Shown here: positions 19,271 through 28,525 of the stretch, piece by piece
Numbering within the stretch: the stretch's first letter is position 1
Layout of the letters: the number at the start of each line of letters is the position of its first letter
Source of the DNA: Burkholderia lata
GTDB taxonomy: Bacteria > Pseudomonadota > Gammaproteobacteria > Burkholderiales > Burkholderiaceae
DNA: 64,000 bases
Assembly (NCBI RefSeq): GCF_000012945.1
Contig: NC_007510.1
Span: 1,550,001 to 1,614,000 of the forward strand
Reading direction: 5' to 3'
Notes under the pieces: generated by a model
Told to the model about the DNA's origin: nothing
Database searches by the model: none
The model's input: only the letters and a program-made list of their open reading frames with translations
Translations under genes and position numbers: made by a program

Positions 19271-20944
19271 ATGAAAGCAGCATCTTTGCATCCACAGCCA
19301 GGCGCGGCACCCGCCGCACCCGATGTTGCCGCCGGTCGCGCCGCCCGGCGCCTGCGGGCGGCGCGTCGCGAGCGCCGGCCGTGGACCGTCAAGGCGACGT
19401 TGCGCGCCGCATTCGCGATCCTGCTTGCCGGTACGCTGGCGATCGGCATGTTTTCGCTCTGGCAGATCAGCCGGCTGAATGCGTCGATCGCGTCGGTCTA
19501 CGAGCAGGGCCACGTCGCGAGCCGCGCGGCCGAGGAGGTTCGGGCCGAAGTGCTGCGCGCGAGCCGTGCCCAGAAGATGCTGCTGACTGCGACTACCGCG
19601 AAGGAGCGCGACGAACTGGGTGCCGAGGTGGGCGCGGGGCTCGCGTCGATCGGCCAGGCGCTCGGCACGCTGCAGCGCTACGCGGATCCGGCCGATGCCG
19701 ACGATTCGGCGCGGCTGCGCGCATTCTCGACGGCGGTCGGCACATGGAGCGCGCATCTGCGCGATTTCGTCGAACTCGTGCGCGCGCAGCCGCTCGACCT
19801 GTCGCAGATGAACTGGCAGGTCGGCACGCAGGACGTATCGTTGCTGGTCGAAACCGGCAAGCTCGAGAAACTCGTCGCCGAACTCGTGAAGACGCGCGGT
19901 GCGAAGTCGAAGGCCACGCTCGATGCGTCCGCCACCATTTTCTCGTCGTCGTTCGCGATGATCGCGGCGATGACGGTTGCGCTGATCGTGCTCGCGATCG
20001 TGATCGCCGAGCGCGTCGTGCGCCGTCTCGCGTCGCAGCTCGGCGGCGAGCCCGCGCACGCGAAGGCGATCGCCGCGGACATCGCGCGCGGCGACCTGAC
20101 GCGACCGATCAAGCTGGGCCGGCACGACCGCGACAGCATGGTGCGTGCACTGGCCGAGATGCAGACGGGGCTTGCGGCGACCGTCGGCGAGATCGCCGTC
20201 AGCGCCGAGGCGATCGCGGCCGCATCGGGCGAGATCTCCACCGGCAATCTCGATCTGTCGAAGCGCACCGAGCAGCAGGCCGTCGCGCTCGAACGCACCG
20301 CGGCGAGCATGGAGCAGCTCACGTCGACCGTACGGCAGAACGCCGAGAATGCGCGGCAGGCGAGCGCGCTCGCGGCCAATGCGTCGGCTGTTGCGGAGAC
20401 GGGGGGGGACGTCGTCGGGCGTGTGGTGGCGACGATGAGCGAGATCGACGACAGCGCGAAGAACATCCGCGACATCATCGGCACGATCGAGGGGATCGCG
20501 TTCCAGACCAACATTCTCGCGTTGAACGCAGCGGTCGAGGCCGCACGCGCCGGCGAACAGGGGCGCGGCTTCTCGGTGGTCGCGGGCGAGGTTCGCCTGC
20601 TCGCGCAGCGCGCGGCGACCGCAGCGAAGGAGATCCGCGCACTGATCGGTGCATCGGTCGAGCGTGTCGCGAACGGCGCGGCGCTCGCGCACGATGCGGG
20701 CCGCACGATGGGTGACGTCGTGCGCGCGGTCAAGCGCGTGACCGACATCATCGGTGAAATTTCTGCTGCATCGGACGAGCAGAGCGCCGGGATCGACGAG
20801 ATCGGCCGCGCGGTCACGCAGATGGACGCCGGCACCCAGCAGAACGCGGCACTCGTCGAGCAGGCGGCTGCCGCGGCGAACGCGCTCGACGAGCAGGCGC
20901 AGGCGTTGAAGTCGCTGGTCGGGCGCTTTCGCATCGCGGCCTGA
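19271..20944 (+). CDS. Methyl-accepting chemotaxis protein
   Basis: 557 residues. TM1 at about 44-65 ([19 protein letters not shown]) and TM2 at about 226-248 bracket a periplasmic four-helix-bundle ligand domain. A HAMP domain follows, then the cytoplasmic hairpin with the conserved tip [21 protein letters not shown] (about 408-428). No CheR-binding pentapeptide is seen at the C-terminus (GRFRIAA). It couples a periplasmic stimulus to CheA/CheW. It carries a run of eight G at 20401-20408 inside the methylation-helix coding part. The ligand is unknown. Confidence 0.92.
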   Translation: MKAASLHPQPGAAPAAPDVAAGRAARRLRAARRERRPWTVKATLRAAFAILLAGTLAIGMFSLWQISRLNASIASVYEQGHVASRAAEEVRAEVLRASRAQKMLLTATTAKERDELGAEVGAGLASIGQALGTLQRYADPADADDSARLRAFSTAVGTWSAHLRDFVELVRAQPLDLSQMNWQVGTQDVSLLVETGKLEKLVAELVKTRGAKSKATLDASATIFSSSFAMIAAMTVALIVLAIVIAERVVRRLASQLGGEPAHAKAIAADIARGDLTRPIKLGRHDRDSMVRALAEMQTGLAATVGEIAVSAEAIAAASGEISTGNLDLSKRTEQQAVALERTAASMEQLTSTVRQNAENARQASALAANASAVAETGGDVVGRVVATMSEIDDSAKNIRDIIGTIEGIAFQTNILALNAAVEAARAGEQGRGFSVVAGEVRLLAQRAATAAKEIRALIGASVERVANGAALAHDAGRTMGDVVRAVKRVTDIIGEISAASDEQSAGIDEIGRAVTQMDAGTQQNAALVEQAAAAANALDEQAQALKSLVGRFRIAA

Positions 20945-20954
20945 GCGACACGCG

Positions 20955-20977
20955 GTCGCGGGCCGGCCACCCGCGAC
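20955..20977. terminator. Hairpin after the chemoreceptor gene
   Basis: GTCGCGGG / CCCGCGAC 8-bp arms with a 7-base loop, 10 bases after the stop. No T tract, so moderate support only. Confidence 0.4.
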
Positions 20978-21020
20978 GCGCGCATTCCGCCGCACACCTG
21001 TTGTTCGGTGACAAAACCGG

Positions 21021-21049
21021 CAGTCACGCGGCGCGCAATCCCCTACAAT
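21021..21049 (+). promoter_or_regulatory. Possible promoter of the EpsG-like gene
   Basis: TACAAT at 21044-21049 (5 of 6 to the -10 consensus) with CAGTCA 17 bases upstream, a weak -35. It is about 85 bases before the start codon. Confidence 0.4.
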
Positions 21050-21133
21050 GCGCTTCCACACAGTTGGGGGCAGAACCCGCGACGCGCGCATCGACACCGG
21101 TGCGACCTCGCGCCGAGCGGGTCATTCATAACA

Positions 21134-22162
21134 ATGACAACGACGATTTACCTGAGCGGATACCTGTGCATGCTCGTTTCCGCCGCGATTGGCTTGCGGT
21201 CACGCATGCCTGCGTGGCGCTGGCTCGCGGCGGGTATCGCACCGGCCGCCACGTTCGCCGTGCTGCGCGGCAGGACGGGCACCGACACGGCGATTTACCA
21301 GGACATCATCGCCGGCATCTGGAGCGGCAACCTGAAGGTCGTGCCGCGCACGCTCGAGCCCGGCTTCGTGTGGCTCGTGCGCGCGCTCGAATGGGTCGGG
21401 CACGACCCGCGCATCGTGACGGCGATCCTGTCGCTGCTGATCGTCATCGCATGTGTCGTCGCGTTCGGGCGGACGGCCGAGGACGCGTGCGTGTTTGCCA
21501 CGCTGATCTTTCCGCTGTTTTTCTACGACATGGCGATGAGCGGGCTGCGCTATGGTCTCGCGTTCTGCGCGGCCAAGATCGCGTCGGACGCGTGGGCGCG
21601 CAGGCGGCCAGGTGTGTCGATCGCGTTGACGGCCGCGGCGGCCAGCGTGCACGTGTCGGCAGTGCTGCTCGTCGTGCTGCTGCAGGTGCGGCGGCTGCGC
21701 CTGCTGCGCTATGCGGGGCTGGCGGTCGCGATCGGCGGTGTGCTGTTCGCGATGCATCACGAGGCGTTGCTGGCGAAATTCGGCCTCTATGCGGCATTCA
21801 CACCGCCGGCGCAGATGTCGGGCAGCGCGCCGCTCGCGCTCGCGCTGCTGACCCTCGCGGCCGGCTGGGCGCTGCTTGCCCGCATGCCGCGCACGCTCGT
21901 GTTCCTGTTCGCCTGCGAGATCGCGAGTTTCGCGCTCGCACGCGTCAGCTATGCGGGGCTGCGCTTCCAGTGGCTCGTGCTGTTCGCGATGAGCTGCCAG
22001 TTCGTGCCGCTGCAACGCGTGCCGAACGTGCGGCGCCGGCTTGCGATCGCCGCACTCGTCGTGATCGGCGCCTTCGGCTTCGCGATGCGGTTGCGCAACA
22101 TGCTGGGCGAATCGGGGCTCGGCCCGTCGCCGTTCCTGCCTTACCGGTTCTTCTGGGAATGA
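21134..22162 (+). CDS. EpsG-family polytopic membrane protein
   Basis: 342 residues with about nine or ten hydrophobic segments. The short motif GTDTAIYQDII near residue 50 and the FPLFFYDMAMSGLRYGLAFC segment resemble EpsG-family proteins, which accompany polysaccharide assembly. No glycosyltransferase or polysaccharide export genes flank it here, so it is an orphan copy. The start at 21134 was chosen because it begins the first membrane helix directly. Function is inferred from the family only. Confidence 0.7.
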   Translation: MTTTIYLSGYLCMLVSAAIGLRSRMPAWRWLAAGIAPAATFAVLRGRTGTDTAIYQDIIAGIWSGNLKVVPRTLEPGFVWLVRALEWVGHDPRIVTAILSLLIVIACVVAFGRTAEDACVFATLIFPLFFYDMAMSGLRYGLAFCAAKIASDAWARRRPGVSIALTAAAASVHVSAVLLVVLLQVRRLRLLRYAGLAVAIGGVLFAMHHEALLAKFGLYAAFTPPAQMSGSAPLALALLTLAAGWALLARMPRTLVFLFACEIASFALARVSYAGLRFQWLVLFAMSCQFVPLQRVPNVRRRLAIAALVVIGAFGFAMRLRNMLGESGLGPSPFLPYRFFWE

Positions 22163-22166
22163 TGCA

Positions 22167-22188
22167 GCCGGGCGGGGGGCCGCCCGGC
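22167..22188. terminator. Hairpin between convergent EpsG-like gene and efflux operon
   Basis: GCCGGGCGG (22167-22175) and CCGCCCGGC (22180-22188) with a GGGG loop, in the 37-base gap between two converging stop codons. No T tract. Confidence 0.5.
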
Positions 22189-22199
22189 GCGTCCCGCGC

Positions 22200-23075
22200 T
22201 TACGACTTCTTCTGCTTGTCCGGATCGATGATGACCGTGCAGGTCGTGCCCGCCGACAGCACCACGTCGGCCGGCACGTCGTCGATCTTGATGCGCACCG
22301 GCACGCGCTGCGCGAGGCGCACCCAGTTGAACGTCGGGTTCACGTCCGCGACGAGGTCGCGGCTCTGCGGGTTGTCGCGATCGTAGATGCCGCGCGAGAT
22401 GCTTTCGACGTGGCCCTTCATCACGCCACCGCTCATCAGCCGCATCTCGGCCGGCGCGCCGATCTTCACGCGCGGCAGCTTGGTTTCCTCGAAGTAGCCG
22501 TAGACCCAGAACGAATGGCTGTCGACGATCGCGAGCTTCGCCTGGCCGGCCACCGCATAGTTGCCCTTGAACGTCTGCAGGTTCGTGATGTAGCCGTCGA
22601 CCGGCGCGACGACGCGCGTGCGCTCGAGGTTGAGCTTCGCGGCATCGAGCGCGGCGATCGCCTGCTGGTACTGTGCATCGGCGCTCGACGCGCTATGCGC
22701 GGCGTTCTCGCGGTTTTCCTTTGACACGACGAGCGCATCGAGATCCGCGCGGCGGGCCGCGTCGTCGCGGCGCATCTGCAGTTCCGCGCGGCGGGCGGCG
22801 ACGGCCGCCTGCGCCTGCTCGACTGCGATCTGGTAATGCGACGGGTCGATCTGCATGATCAGGTCGCCTTTCTTGACGAGCTGGTTGTCATGCACGGGCA
22901 GCTCGACGATCGCGCCCGACACGTCCGGCGCGACGTTGACGATCTCGGCGCGCACGCGCCCGTCGCGCGTCCACGGATCATCCATGTAGTGCACCCACAG
23001 CGAGCGCCCGATCAGGATCGCGACGAGAAGAATGACGGCGGTCGCGACGAAGCCGAAGAGTTTTCTGAGAATCAT
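22200..23075 (-). CDS. HlyD/EmrA/AaeA-type membrane fusion protein
   Basis: 291 residues. One N-terminal TM helix (GFVATAVILLVAILIGRSLW) anchors it in the inner membrane. A biotinyl-lipoyl half motif (VNVAPDVSGAIVELPVHDNQ), a coiled-coil hairpin (QAAVAARRAELQMRRDDAAR) and a second half (RVVAPVDGYITNLQTFKGNY) follow. It links the FUSC-type inner-membrane pump to the outer-membrane channel encoded in the same operon. AaeA, which exports aromatic carboxylic acids, is the closest characterised type I can name. It is the last gene of the operon. Confidence 0.9.
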   Translation of the reverse strand: MILRKLFGFVATAVILLVAILIGRSLWVHYMDDPWTRDGRVRAEIVNVAPDVSGAIVELPVHDNQLVKKGDLIMQIDPSHYQIAVEQAQAAVAARRAELQMRRDDAARRADLDALVVSKENRENAAHSASSADAQYQQAIAALDAAKLNLERTRVVAPVDGYITNLQTFKGNYAVAGQAKLAIVDSHSFWVYGYFEETKLPRVKIGAPAEMRLMSGGVMKGHVESISRGIYDRDNPQSRDLVADVNPTFNWVRLAQRVPVRIKIDDVPADVVLSAGTTCTVIIDPDKQKKS

Positions 23076-23087
23076 GATGGTTCGGAA

Positions 23088-23291
23088 TCAACGGTAAACG
23101 GCAAGACTCAGTCCGCCGCAAATGCAGACGAGAAGGCAGGCCCGGAACAACGACGGGTGCCAGACGAGACGGTAGAGGCCCGTGTAGGCGAGCAGGCGGT
23201 CGACGGCCCAGGTCGCAAGCGCGCCCAGGACGAACATCAGCACCACCGTGGGCATGTAGGCATCGAGAATGGCGATTTCACGCGGCATCAT
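23088..23291 (-). CDS. DUF1656 small membrane protein of an efflux operon
   Basis: 67 residues with two hydrophobic helices (MPTVVLMFVLGALATWAVD and SLFRACLLVCICGGLSLAV). It starts with an ATGA four-base overlap with the FUSC gene stop and ends 12 bases before the membrane fusion protein gene. DUF1656 proteins (AaeX-like) are constant companions of AaeAB-type pumps. The role is unknown, possibly a small accessory subunit. Confidence 0.88.
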   Translation of the reverse strand: MMPREIAILDAYMPTVVLMFVLGALATWAVDRLLAYTGLYRLVWHPSLFRACLLVCICGGLSLAVYR

Positions 23292-25492
23292 GACGAGGCT
23301 CCTGGTTGGGGACGCACGGGGCGGTTGCGGTTGAGCGCGGCGAGCGGCGATTCGGGGTCGAGCAGCGCCGTACGTACGAAATGCAGGTGGCTCAGGATGC
23401 GCTGCAGCCGGTGGCGTTCCTCGCGCGTCGGCGTGAACGCGTCGAGCGTCTGCCGGGTCGCGTCGATCGCGTCGTTGACCGCGGCGAGCGTGGCATCGAA
23501 GCGTTCGGTGTCCGGCCGCGTGAACAGCGACGACAGCGCGGCGCGCATCGTCTCGATCGCGCGTCGCCACGGCGTCGTCGGCGCATAGCGCGGGTCGGAC
23601 GGCAGCGTTGCCAGCTCGTGACGCAGGTCGATGGCCGCGTTGCCGGTTTCGAGCACCGCGAACATCCAGCGCAGCGCGTCGCGCTGCACGTCGGGCTGGT
23701 CGGCCGACAGCGTGTGCGCCTGGTACATCAGGTCGCGCGCGCCGCTCTCGAAGCGCGTGCGCAAGCCGGCGAGCCGTGCATGGCCGGCCGCGACAGCCTG
23801 GTGGCGCAGGTCGGCGAACAATCGCTTCTTGAGCCACGGCGCGGTCGGCGGGAACAGTACCGCGAACGCGATCGCCGATACCAGCATCGACAGCACGAGC
23901 GCGAGCGCGTCGTTCATGAAGCTCATCGGATCGTAGTGCGTGATGCTGTCGGGGCCGGCAAGGAAGCAGAAGAAGATCAGGTAGCCCATTCCGTAGCCCG
24001 CGAGCTTCGGCTTCAGCGTCATGTAGATGCCGATCGCGAGCAGCGGCGCGAGCGCGACGCACAGCAGCGGGAAACCATCGATGTGCGGATAGATGCCGAA
24101 CGTCAGCACGAAGCCCGTGCAGACGGCGAGCGCCGTCCCCATGCCCATCTGTGCGGACATCGCGGTCGGGCGTGGCGTCGACGACGCGAGCGCGCAGGTG
24201 GCCGCCGCCGTCAGTGTGAGCGTCACGCCGCTCGGCCAGGCGGTCTCGATCCAGAACCAGCCGAGCAGCAGGATCACGCTCGCGGTGCGGATCGCCGCGA
24301 TCACCATCGCCGTCACGTTGGTGCGCGGCTCGTAGCGTTCGATCCAGCGTTCGCGCTCGTGCGTCGCGGTCGACAGCGACGCGTAGGTCGCTGCGTACTC
24401 GTGCAGGTCGGTGATGAAGCGGTACAGCAGCTCGGCCGCCGTATCGAAGTCGAGCAGCGGAAAGTCCGGCTGCGTTTCGAGCGCCGCGCGCGTCGCGCGG
24501 ATGCGGCGCGGCAGCGCGTCGCGCCACGCGAGCAGTTGCTCGGCCGTCTGGCCCGCGTCGGTCGACGTGCGCACCGGTTCGCCGGTGGATGTCAGCAGCA
24601 GCGGCGCGATCTCGCGGAAGTACGGCTCGATCGCGTCGATCGCAGCCTGCGCGCCGGCACCATGCAGCCGGTTCATCAGCTGATGCAGCGCGTGGAAACG
24701 ACTCGACGCGCTCATGAACTCGCTGTTCAGCCGCGCGAGGCGGCCGCTGCGCATCCGTGTGTCCGGATCCTCGAACACGGCCATGCTGCGCGCGGCCTCG
24801 AATCCGACCACGTCGGCGACGAAGCGCGTATGGATGGTTTCGATATGCGCGCGGTCGAGCTGGCCCGACAGCGCCGATGCGACGTAGTCGACGAAACTGC
24901 CGAAGCGCTTGCGCACCGTCGTGCGCATCTGCTCGCCTGTGTACTGCGGAAACACGAGTGCGCTGACCACGCCGGCCGATACGATCCCGATGATGACTTC
25001 GGAAACGCGTGTCATCGCGCTCATGAACGCGCCGTCCGGGTGCTGCGACGCCGGTAGCCCGATCAGCGCGGTCGTGTAGCCGGCCAGCAGGAAGCCGTAG
25101 CTGCGGAAGTTGCGGTTGCGTGCCGCGCCGGCGGTGCACAGCGCGATCCACAGTGCGACCGCCAGCAGGAACAATTGCGGCTGCTGCGGGAACAGCCCGA
25201 CGAACGTGAGCGTCGCGATCAGTCCGAAGACCGTGCCGGCGACGCGGTAGAAGCTCTTCGCGAGCACCGCGCCGCTTTGCGGCTGCATCACGATGAACAC
25301 GGTCGTCATCGCTGTTTTCGGTGCGGGTAGGTCGAGCCGCATCGACACGCCGGTCGCGATGAACGCGGCGAGCAGCGCCTTGAACAGGTAGAGCCACGCG
25401 GCGCCGTCGGTACGGGCCCAGTCGCCGAACGCGGCGGTCCAGGCCGCGAGCGGACCGCTGGCGTGCGTGGAAGCGGGGGAGGAGGCTGACAT
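23288..25492 (-). CDS. FUSC/AaeB-type inner-membrane efflux protein
   Basis: 734 residues. Two clusters of hydrophobic helices (about 30-175 and 370-525) are separated by long soluble regions, the FUSC/AaeB layout. Characteristic stretches are MTTVFIVMQPQSGAVLAKSF and, in the second half, ITHYDPMSFMNDALALVLSM. It is probably the energised inner-membrane component exporting aromatic or weak acids. It is 15 bases downstream of the outer-membrane factor gene and overlaps the DUF1656 gene. The substrate is inferred from AaeB relatives. Confidence 0.9.
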   Translation of the reverse strand: MSASSPASTHASGPLAAWTAAFGDWARTDGAAWLYLFKALLAAFIATGVSMRLDLPAPKTAMTTVFIVMQPQSGAVLAKSFYRVAGTVFGLIATLTFVGLFPQQPQLFLLAVALWIALCTAGAARNRNFRSYGFLLAGYTTALIGLPASQHPDGAFMSAMTRVSEVIIGIVSAGVVSALVFPQYTGEQMRTTVRKRFGSFVDYVASALSGQLDRAHIETIHTRFVADVVGFEAARSMAVFEDPDTRMRSGRLARLNSEFMSASSRFHALHQLMNRLHGAGAQAAIDAIEPYFREIAPLLLTSTGEPVRTSTDAGQTAEQLLAWRDALPRRIRATRAALETQPDFPLLDFDTAAELLYRFITDLHEYAATYASLSTATHERERWIERYEPRTNVTAMVIAAIRTASVILLLGWFWIETAWPSGVTLTLTAAATCALASSTPRPTAMSAQMGMGTALAVCTGFVLTFGIYPHIDGFPLLCVALAPLLAIGIYMTLKPKLAGYGMGYLIFFCFLAGPDSITHYDPMSFMNDALALVLSMLVSAIAFAVLFPPTAPWLKKRLFADLRHQAVAAGHARLAGLRTRFESGARDLMYQAHTLSADQPDVQRDALRWMFAVLETGNAAIDLRHELATLPSDPRYAPTTPWRRAIETMRAALSSLFTRPDTERFDATLAAVNDAIDATRQTLDAFTPTREERHRLQRILSHLHFVRTALLDPESPLAALNRNRPVRPQPGASS

Positions 25493-25507
25493 GGCGGGCG
25501 CTCCGCG

Positions 25508-27097
25508 TTACCGTGCGACCGGCGCGGCGGATGCCGACACGGGTTGCTTGCCGGTTGCGGCGGGTGCAGGCGCACCCGACGCGTTCGACGCGACGGCGAG
25601 CGATGCCGCGGCGGCCGGAGCGGCTGCAGCCGGTGCTTCGTCCTTCGGCACGTCCTTGCCCGTCTCGACACCACCGCCGAGCGCAGCCATCAACTGCGCG
25701 TGCACGGCGAGGCGTTCCGCATCGATGCGGGCGGCCGTTTCCTGAGCGCGCAACAACTGCTGCTGCGCGACCAGCACGTTCACGTAGTCGGTCAGCCCGC
25801 GGCGGAAGCCTTCGCGCGACAGCTGGTAGCTGCGGTCGTTGGCGGCCACCGAGCGTGCGGCGTCCTTCTTCTGCGTATCGAGCGAACGGATCCGCACGAC
25901 CTGGTCGGCGATGTCCTTGAGCGCGCCGACGATCGTCTGGTTGTAGCGCTCGACCGCCTGGTCGTAGCCGGCATTCGCCGCGCCGAGCTGCGCGCGCAGC
26001 CGGCCGCCTTCGAAGATCGGCAGCGACAGTGCGGGGCCGGCGGTCCAGCCGCCGTTCATCGCGCGCAGGAAGTCGGTAAACGGCGCGGTCACGCCGAAGC
26101 CGCCGACCGTCGCGAGCAGGTCGATGTTCGGGTAGAACGACGCCTTTGCGACATCGATGCCGCGCGCCTGCGCGTCGACCGTCCAGCGCGCCGCGACGAC
26201 GTCGGGGCGGCGGCCGAGCAGGTCGGCCGGCATCGCCGACGGCAGGCCGGCCGGTGCATCGAGCGACAGCTGCGGCCGCTTGATCGCATCGCCCGCACCC
26301 GGGCCCTTGCCGGCCAGCGCGGCGAGCTGGTGCCGTGCGAGCTGGATCGCTTCCTCATAGCTGTCGATCTGGCGCTCATAGTCGGGCAGCGTCGATTCCG
26401 CCTGGCTCACTTCGAGCTGCGTGCCGAGGCCGGCCTGCAGCCGCTTGTGCGCGAGATCGGCGAGCGAGTGCTGGCGTTCGAAGGTTTCGTGCGCGAGGTC
26501 GAGCAACGCATAGTTCATCGACATCTGCACGTATGCGCGCACGACGTTGACTTCGAGCTCGAGCTTGGCCGCACGCGCGTCGGCGGCGGTCGCATGCGCG
26601 GTATCGAGCGCGCGCTCGGTCGCGTTCTTGTCCTTGCCCCACAGGTCGAGGTGGTACGACAGGCCGAGCGTGCCGGTGTTGTTCCAGGTATCGGCGTTCG
26701 CGAGCGGGCCAGGGCCGTAATACACGTTGTCCGGCCAGTGCTCGCGCATCAGCGACAGGTTGCCGTTGATTTGCGGCAGCTCGGCCGAGCGGGCCACGCG
26801 CGCCATTGCCTGCGCTTCGCGCACCCGGGCCTCGGCGGCCGCGAGCGTCGGGTTGCCGGCCTGGGCGTTGGCGATCCAGGCGTCGAGTTGCGGATCGCGG
26901 TAGGCGCGCCACCAGTCGGCTGCGGGCCAGCCCGCGTCACGGTCGGCCGCACGGATTGCGGCGCCGGCATCGAGCGCATTCGTTTCGATGCGAGCCGACT
27001 GCGGCTTGTTGTCGCCCATGCTCGCGCATCCGGCCATTATTAATGAGACTGCAAGAACCGCCAGTGCGAGCGTCCCTTTTTTTGCCGGAGACTGCAC
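25508..27097 (-). CDS. NodT-family outer-membrane efflux lipoprotein
   Basis: 529 residues from a GTG at 27097 preceded by AAGGGAGAAAATC. Longer in-frame starts lack a ribosome site. The signal VLAVSLIMAGCASMGDN has lipobox MAGC. Two OEP repeats follow, with typical NodT wording (WWRAYRDPQLDAWIANA, LLGRRPDVVAARW, GLTDYVNVLVAQQQLL). It forms the trimeric outer-membrane duct. The C-terminus (last about 40 residues) is Ala/Pro-rich and unconserved-looking. First gene of the four-gene efflux operon and divergent from a LysR regulator. Confidence 0.92.
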   Translation of the reverse strand: MQSPAKKGTLALAVLAVSLIMAGCASMGDNKPQSARIETNALDAGAAIRAADRDAGWPAADWWRAYRDPQLDAWIANAQAGNPTLAAAEARVREAQAMARVARSAELPQINGNLSLMREHWPDNVYYGPGPLANADTWNNTGTLGLSYHLDLWGKDKNATERALDTAHATAADARAAKLELEVNVVRAYVQMSMNYALLDLAHETFERQHSLADLAHKRLQAGLGTQLEVSQAESTLPDYERQIDSYEEAIQLARHQLAALAGKGPGAGDAIKRPQLSLDAPAGLPSAMPADLLGRRPDVVAARWTVDAQARGIDVAKASFYPNIDLLATVGGFGVTAPFTDFLRAMNGGWTAGPALSLPIFEGGRLRAQLGAANAGYDQAVERYNQTIVGALKDIADQVVRIRSLDTQKKDAARSVAANDRSYQLSREGFRRGLTDYVNVLVAQQQLLRAQETAARIDAERLAVHAQLMAALGGGVETGKDVPKDEAPAAAAPAAAASLAVASNASGAPAPAATGKQPVSASAAPVAR

Positions 27098-27134
27098 GAT
27101 TTTCTCCCTTTCGGATATAGATGAGTCGGATGCG

Positions 27135-27140
27135 ATTATA
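27135..27140 (-). promoter_or_regulatory. Probable -10 box of the efflux operon
   Basis: Reads TATAAT on the minus strand, 38 bases before the GTG start of the outer-membrane factor, within a conspicuously AT-rich stretch of the divergent region. The -35 is weak (TTTATT at 17 bases). Confidence 0.55.
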
Positions 27141-27254
27141 TTTTTCAGCGATTCCTGAATAAATGGACAAGGGTGCAAGTCATTTTTACGAATCCTGAGA
27201 CAATACTTGTTCGCCTCTGTGCAACAATCCGTCCGGATTCAAACGGGTAATGGG

Positions 27255-28196
27255 ATGGATACGTTACAAAACATGCGGGTATTCGTCCGCGTGGTTGACG
27301 CGGGAAGCTTTACCGCGGCGGCCCAGCAGATGAATTCGACTACCGCCTACGCGTCGCGCGCGGTCTCGGATCTCGAGGCGCACCTGCGCACGCGCCTCCT
27401 GAACCGCACGACGCGCCGGATCGCGCTGACCGAAGCCGGCGAGCGCTACCTGCAGCGCTGCGAGCAGATCCTCGCGTATGTCGACCAGGCCGAAGCCGAG
27501 GCGGGCGACGCGCATGCGCGCCCGTCGGGCAAGCTGAAGGTGCATTGCTTCACGAGCCTCGGCCAGCACTACCTGGTGCCGGCCATCGCGCGCTATCGCG
27601 AGCGCTACCCGGACGTGCACGTCGAGCTGACGCTCGCGCAGCGGATGCCCGACCTGCTCGACGAGGGGTATGACGTCGCGATCGTCGTCGGCCGCGACCT
27701 GCCCGATTCGGGGCTCGTGTCGCAGCGGCTCGGCGAGAGCTACAGCGTGGTGTGCGCGTCGCGCAACTATGTCGAGGCGCACGGCGTGCCGCAGCGGCCG
27801 GCCGATCTCGCGCAGCACGTCTGCCTCGGGATGGTCGCGCCGGGCTTCCAGTTCGACGAATGGGCGCTGGCGGGTCCGAACGGCGACGAAGTCGTCCCGA
27901 TCACGGCGCCACCGTTTCGCGTGAACGTCGCCGAGGCGCTTGCTGTCGCGGTGCGGGAAGGGATGGGGATCGGCGGTCTGCCGCTTTATTCGGCGATCGG
28001 CTGGTTGCGCAGCGGGCACATCGTGCGCGTGATGCCCGAATACCGGTCGCACGTGATGAACATCTACGCGCTGTATCCGTCGCGCCAGTACCTCGACGCG
28101 AAAATTCGCACCTGGGTCGATTTCCTGCGCGACGAACTGCCGGCCACGCTCGCCGCCGACGAAGCCGCGCTCGAGCAGTACACGCGTGCGACATGA
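27255..28196 (+). CDS. LysR-family regulator, probable efflux-operon activator
   Basis: 313 residues. The winged HTH (SFTAAAQQMNSTTAYASRAV, about 15-60) is followed by a substrate-binding domain (LKVHCFTSLGQHYLVPAIA onward). Start at 27255 matches the family pattern MDTLQNMRVFVRVVDAGSF; an ATG-less extension to 27207 is not conserved. It is transcribed away from the efflux operon across a 157-base gap, the usual AaeR-like arrangement, so it probably responds to an exported aromatic acid (inference). Confidence 0.9.
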   Translation: MDTLQNMRVFVRVVDAGSFTAAAQQMNSTTAYASRAVSDLEAHLRTRLLNRTTRRIALTEAGERYLQRCEQILAYVDQAEAEAGDAHARPSGKLKVHCFTSLGQHYLVPAIARYRERYPDVHVELTLAQRMPDLLDEGYDVAIVVGRDLPDSGLVSQRLGESYSVVCASRNYVEAHGVPQRPADLAQHVCLGMVAPGFQFDEWALAGPNGDEVVPITAPPFRVNVAEALAVAVREGMGIGGLPLYSAIGWLRSGHIVRVMPEYRSHVMNIYALYPSRQYLDAKIRTWVDFLRDELPATLAADEAALEQYTRAT

Positions 28197-28313
28197 CAGC
28201 GCGGTTGACCGCAATCTGACGAGATTTGTCCTTCACGCAACATTTTTTTACGAACGCGTGTCAGACAGTTTGATACTGTGGGAATTAACGAGATACGCAA
28301 CCCCGGAGTAGCA

Positions 28314-28466
28314 ATGGATACGCACCTGATGATCGGCCTTGGAGTCCTGCTGGGCGCGGCCGCGGCCGCCGCGGCGACCCGCGACCTGCTGCGCGCGATG
28401 AAGGCGAAGGCGCAGATGAAGCCGGTGCCGGTGCGGGTGCGCGAGCAACGCCACCCCGGCCGCTGA
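28314..28466 (+). CDS. Small membrane protein, 50 residues
   Basis: MDTHLMIGLGVLLGAAAAAA opens a single Ala-rich hydrophobic helix, followed by a basic tail (MKAKAQMKPVPVRVREQRHP). A good ribosome site (CCCCGGAGTA) sits at the right distance. I do not recognise a family. It stands alone between the LysR gene and a converging operon, and a GATACT hexamer at 28272-28277 could be its -10 box. Confidence 0.6.
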   Translation: MDTHLMIGLGVLLGAAAAAAATRDLLRAMKAKAQMKPVPVRVREQRHPGR

Positions 28467-28489
28467 TCCCGCGGTCGCGCTCCGGGTCG

Positions 28490-28511
28490 AAAAAGGCCGC
28501 GCAACGCGGCC
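28490..28511 (-). terminator. Rho-independent terminator of the wrbA-metallophosphoesterase operon
   Basis: On the minus strand a GGCCGC/GCGGCC stem with a 5-base loop is followed by five T, 15 bases after the metallophosphoesterase stop. On the plus strand it is preceded by the A run, so it is directional. Confidence 0.75.
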
Positions 28512-28525
28512 GCGCGGGCCGGCGA

